Source of the DNA: Halobacteriales archaeon QS_9_68_42
GTDB lineage: Archaea > Halobacteriota > Halobacteria > Halobacteriales > Haloarculaceae
Reading direction: 5' to 3'
DNA: 6,255 nt
Assembly: GCA_003022905.1 (NCBI GenBank)
Contig: PXSE01000052.1
Span: forward strand, 1 to 6,255
Positions 5,442 through 6,255 of this stretch are shown piece after piece. Positions within the stretch are counted from its first letter, which is position 1, and each line of letters begins with the position of its first letter. The notes under the pieces are model-generated. The model worked only from the letters and a program-made list of their open reading frames with translations, did no database searches and was not told where the DNA came from. The position numbers and the translations under genes are program-made.

Positions 5442-5463
5442 TCTCGGTAGCGTCAGTTTAATC

Positions 5464-5868
5464 ATGAGCGACGCTGTCGACGAGGAGCTCTACCGGCGGA
5501 CCGAGGCGCTGTTGGAGCCGGGCGACATCCGGCTGAACGGTGTCATCGTCCGGACGGACCTGACAGGCGAGGAGGAACCGACGCTCCACCGGGCGACGCT
5601 GGACGTCGGCAACCTCATCGCCAAGGCCGCGGGCGTCGACCCCGCGGATACATACGTGTACTCCGGCAACGACGACCCCGAGTTCGGCATCAACCAGCAC
5701 CAGGGGCTGACCCTCGACGACGAAGCGTTCGTCTGGGAGTGCCAGCAACTCATGCGTGACGGCACTTACGACGTCGTCTTCTACTACGAGGCCGACGCCG
5801 ACCAGTCGGCGGTCATCGAGGGCGTCGAGGAGCTGGGCTTCGACGCGACCGGCGTCGAGGGCGAGTAG
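5464..5868 (+). CDS. Conserved haloarchaeal protein of unknown function (tentatively DUF5778 type)
   Basis: This 134-residue soluble, very acidic protein has no signal peptide or membrane segment. The middle reads RLNGVIVRTDLTGEEEPTLH, then LDVGNLIAKAAGVDPADTYV, then YSGNDDPEFGINQHQGLTLD. The end is FVWECQQLMRDGTYDVVFYY followed by an acidic helix. Alternating strands and helices suggest a compact alpha/beta fold, with conserved-looking Cys, His and Trp in INQHQG and FVWECQQL. I recognise it as a widespread haloarchaeal type, probably the family listed as DUF5778; that assignment is from memory and unverified. ATG5464 is preferred over the upstream in-frame ATG5428, whose extension (TCITLGSVSLI) would overlap the TATA-like element. 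A hairpin follows the stop. Confidence 0.82.
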   Translation: MSDAVDEELYRRTEALLEPGDIRLNGVIVRTDLTGEEEPTLHRATLDVGNLIAKAAGVDPADTYVYSGNDDPEFGINQHQGLTLDDEAFVWECQQLMRDGTYDVVFYYEADADQSAVIEGVEELGFDATGVEGE

Positions 5869-5878
5869 CGCCGACGCG

Positions 5879-5899
5879 GCCCGCCGGCCGCAGGCGGGC
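5879..5899 (+). terminator. Stem-loop terminator candidate
   Basis: A perfect 7-bp stem, GCCCGCC (5879-5885) and GGCGGGC (5893-5899), has a 7-nt loop. It starts 10 nt after the stop at 5868 and runs straight into ATCTTATT. The T-rich tail doubles as the next gene's TATA region, so terminator and promoter are nearly fused. Confidence 0.45.
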
Positions 5900-5901
5900 A
5901 T

Positions 5902-5907
5902 CTTATT
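5902..5907 (+). promoter_or_regulatory. TATA-like element for the gene at 5932
   Basis: CTTATT is centred ~28 nt before ATG5932, consistent with leaderless transcription. Confidence 0.5.
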
Positions 5908-5931
5908 GCCGGGAAACCCCGAGAGCCGACA

Positions 5932-6255
5932 ATGAGCGAGACTGCAGAGCTGGACCGCCTCGACCGGGCCATCGTCAACGCCTTCCAGGGGGGCTTTCCG
6001 ATCGTCGAGGAGCCCTTCGAGCCGGCCGCGGCGGCACTGCGGGACCGCGGTGTCGACGTGTCGGGCGGGGAGCTGCTCGAGCGAGTCCGCCAGCTGGACG
6101 AGGCGGGCATCCTGACGCGGTTCGGTGCCCTCATCAATGCTCAAGAAATCGGCGGGACCGCCACGCTGGTCGCAATGTGCGCCCCCGAGGAGCGGTTCGA
6201 CGAGGTGGCCGAGCAGGTCAACGCCCACCGCGAGGTGGCCCACAACTACCGGCGG
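5932..6255 (+). CDS. Siroheme decarboxylase subunit (AhbA/AhbB, Lrp/AsnC-like), N-terminal part
   Basis: The frame runs open to the window edge, giving 108 residues of a protein continuing beyond it. It begins with a winged-helix-like segment, LDRLDRAIVNAFQGGFPIVEEPF (7-29), continuing to LLERVRQLDEAGILTRFGAL (48-67). An Lrp/AsnC-type alpha/beta domain follows (TATLVAMCAPEERFDEVAEQV). The order F-P-x-x-x-x-P-F, then I-L-T-R-F-G, then V-A-H-N-Y-R-R (102-108) is characteristic of the AhbA/AhbB/NirDL group, not of amino-acid-responsive Lrp regulators. These proteins decarboxylate sirohaem to didecarboxysirohaem in the alternative haem pathway of archaea and sulfate reducers. His105 of HNYRR lies in the region bearing family active-site histidines. 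I cannot tell AhbA from AhbB from this fragment, and a regulatory Lrp paralogue is less likely. ATG5932 has a TATA-like element ~28 nt upstream. Confidence 0.82.
   Translation, partial: MSETAELDRLDRAIVNAFQGGFPIVEEPFEPAAAALRDRGVDVSGGELLERVRQLDEAGILTRFGALINAQEIGGTATLVAMCAPEERFDEVAEQVNAHREVAHNYRR

Noticed and set aside
5363..5463. Possible small RNA or terminator between the cold-shock gene and the next gene
   Set aside because: No stable inverted repeat with a T-rich tail was found, and nothing tRNA-like is visible.
5458..6243. Long minus-strand open frame (~261 codons)
   Set aside because: It lies antisense to two well-supported plus-strand genes. High GC content commonly leaves the antisense frame open, and it has no recognised motif.

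Overview
The window looks haloarchaeal (class Halobacteria). Base composition is very GC-rich with G/C-ending codons. The predicted proteins are rich in Asp and Glu, as expected for a salt-in cytoplasm. Several genes have a TATA-like element about 26-30 nt before the start codon with almost no 5' leader, the usual haloarchaeal arrangement. I cannot resolve the genus from the sequence alone.

Layout. (1) 1-687, plus: 3' part of the archaeal DnaG-type primase gene. (2) 664-2402, minus: a two-gene unit, a DUF92-family integral membrane protein followed by a GNAT acetyltransferase translationally coupled by a GTGA overlap. The acetyltransferase tail overlaps the dnaG tail by 24 nt. (3) 2493-3101, plus: a cis-prenyltransferase-like protein without the catalytic motif, divergent from the DUF92 gene across a short promoter region. 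(4) 3089-3376: an array of back-to-back stem-loops with near-identical 11-nt loops at a 32-33 nt pitch, plus an ~82-bp direct repeat 182 bp apart. (5) 3485-3787, plus: a small two-helix membrane protein with a strong TATA box. (6) 3788-4021: a hairpin pair and a probable gene remnant on the minus strand. (7) 4022-4945, minus: the canonical catalytic cis-prenyltransferase (UppS/Rer2 type). (8) 5168-5362, plus: a cold-shock protein. (9) 5464-5868, plus: a conserved haloarchaeal protein of unknown function. (10) 5932 to the window end, plus: N-terminal part of a siroheme-decarboxylase/Lrp-like protein of haem biosynthesis.

Two things stand out. First, two cis-prenyltransferase homologues lie within 2.5 kb with complementary motif content. 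The 4022-4945 protein keeps the catalytic DGN motif but lacks the C-terminal RxG signature; the 2493-3101 protein has lost DGN but keeps a C-terminal R-F-G. This is the pattern of eukaryotic heteromeric enzymes (DHDDS/NgBR, Rer2/Nus1). The adjacent DUF92 protein belongs to the family of the plant phytyl-phosphate kinase VTE6, so the locus may make and process the polyprenyl (dolichol-type) lipid carrier used in glycosylation. Second, the stem-loop array after the non-catalytic subunit shows compensatory stem changes around a conserved purine-rich loop, so pairing itself appears to be maintained. No rRNA, tRNA, insertion sequence or CRISPR array was recognised.
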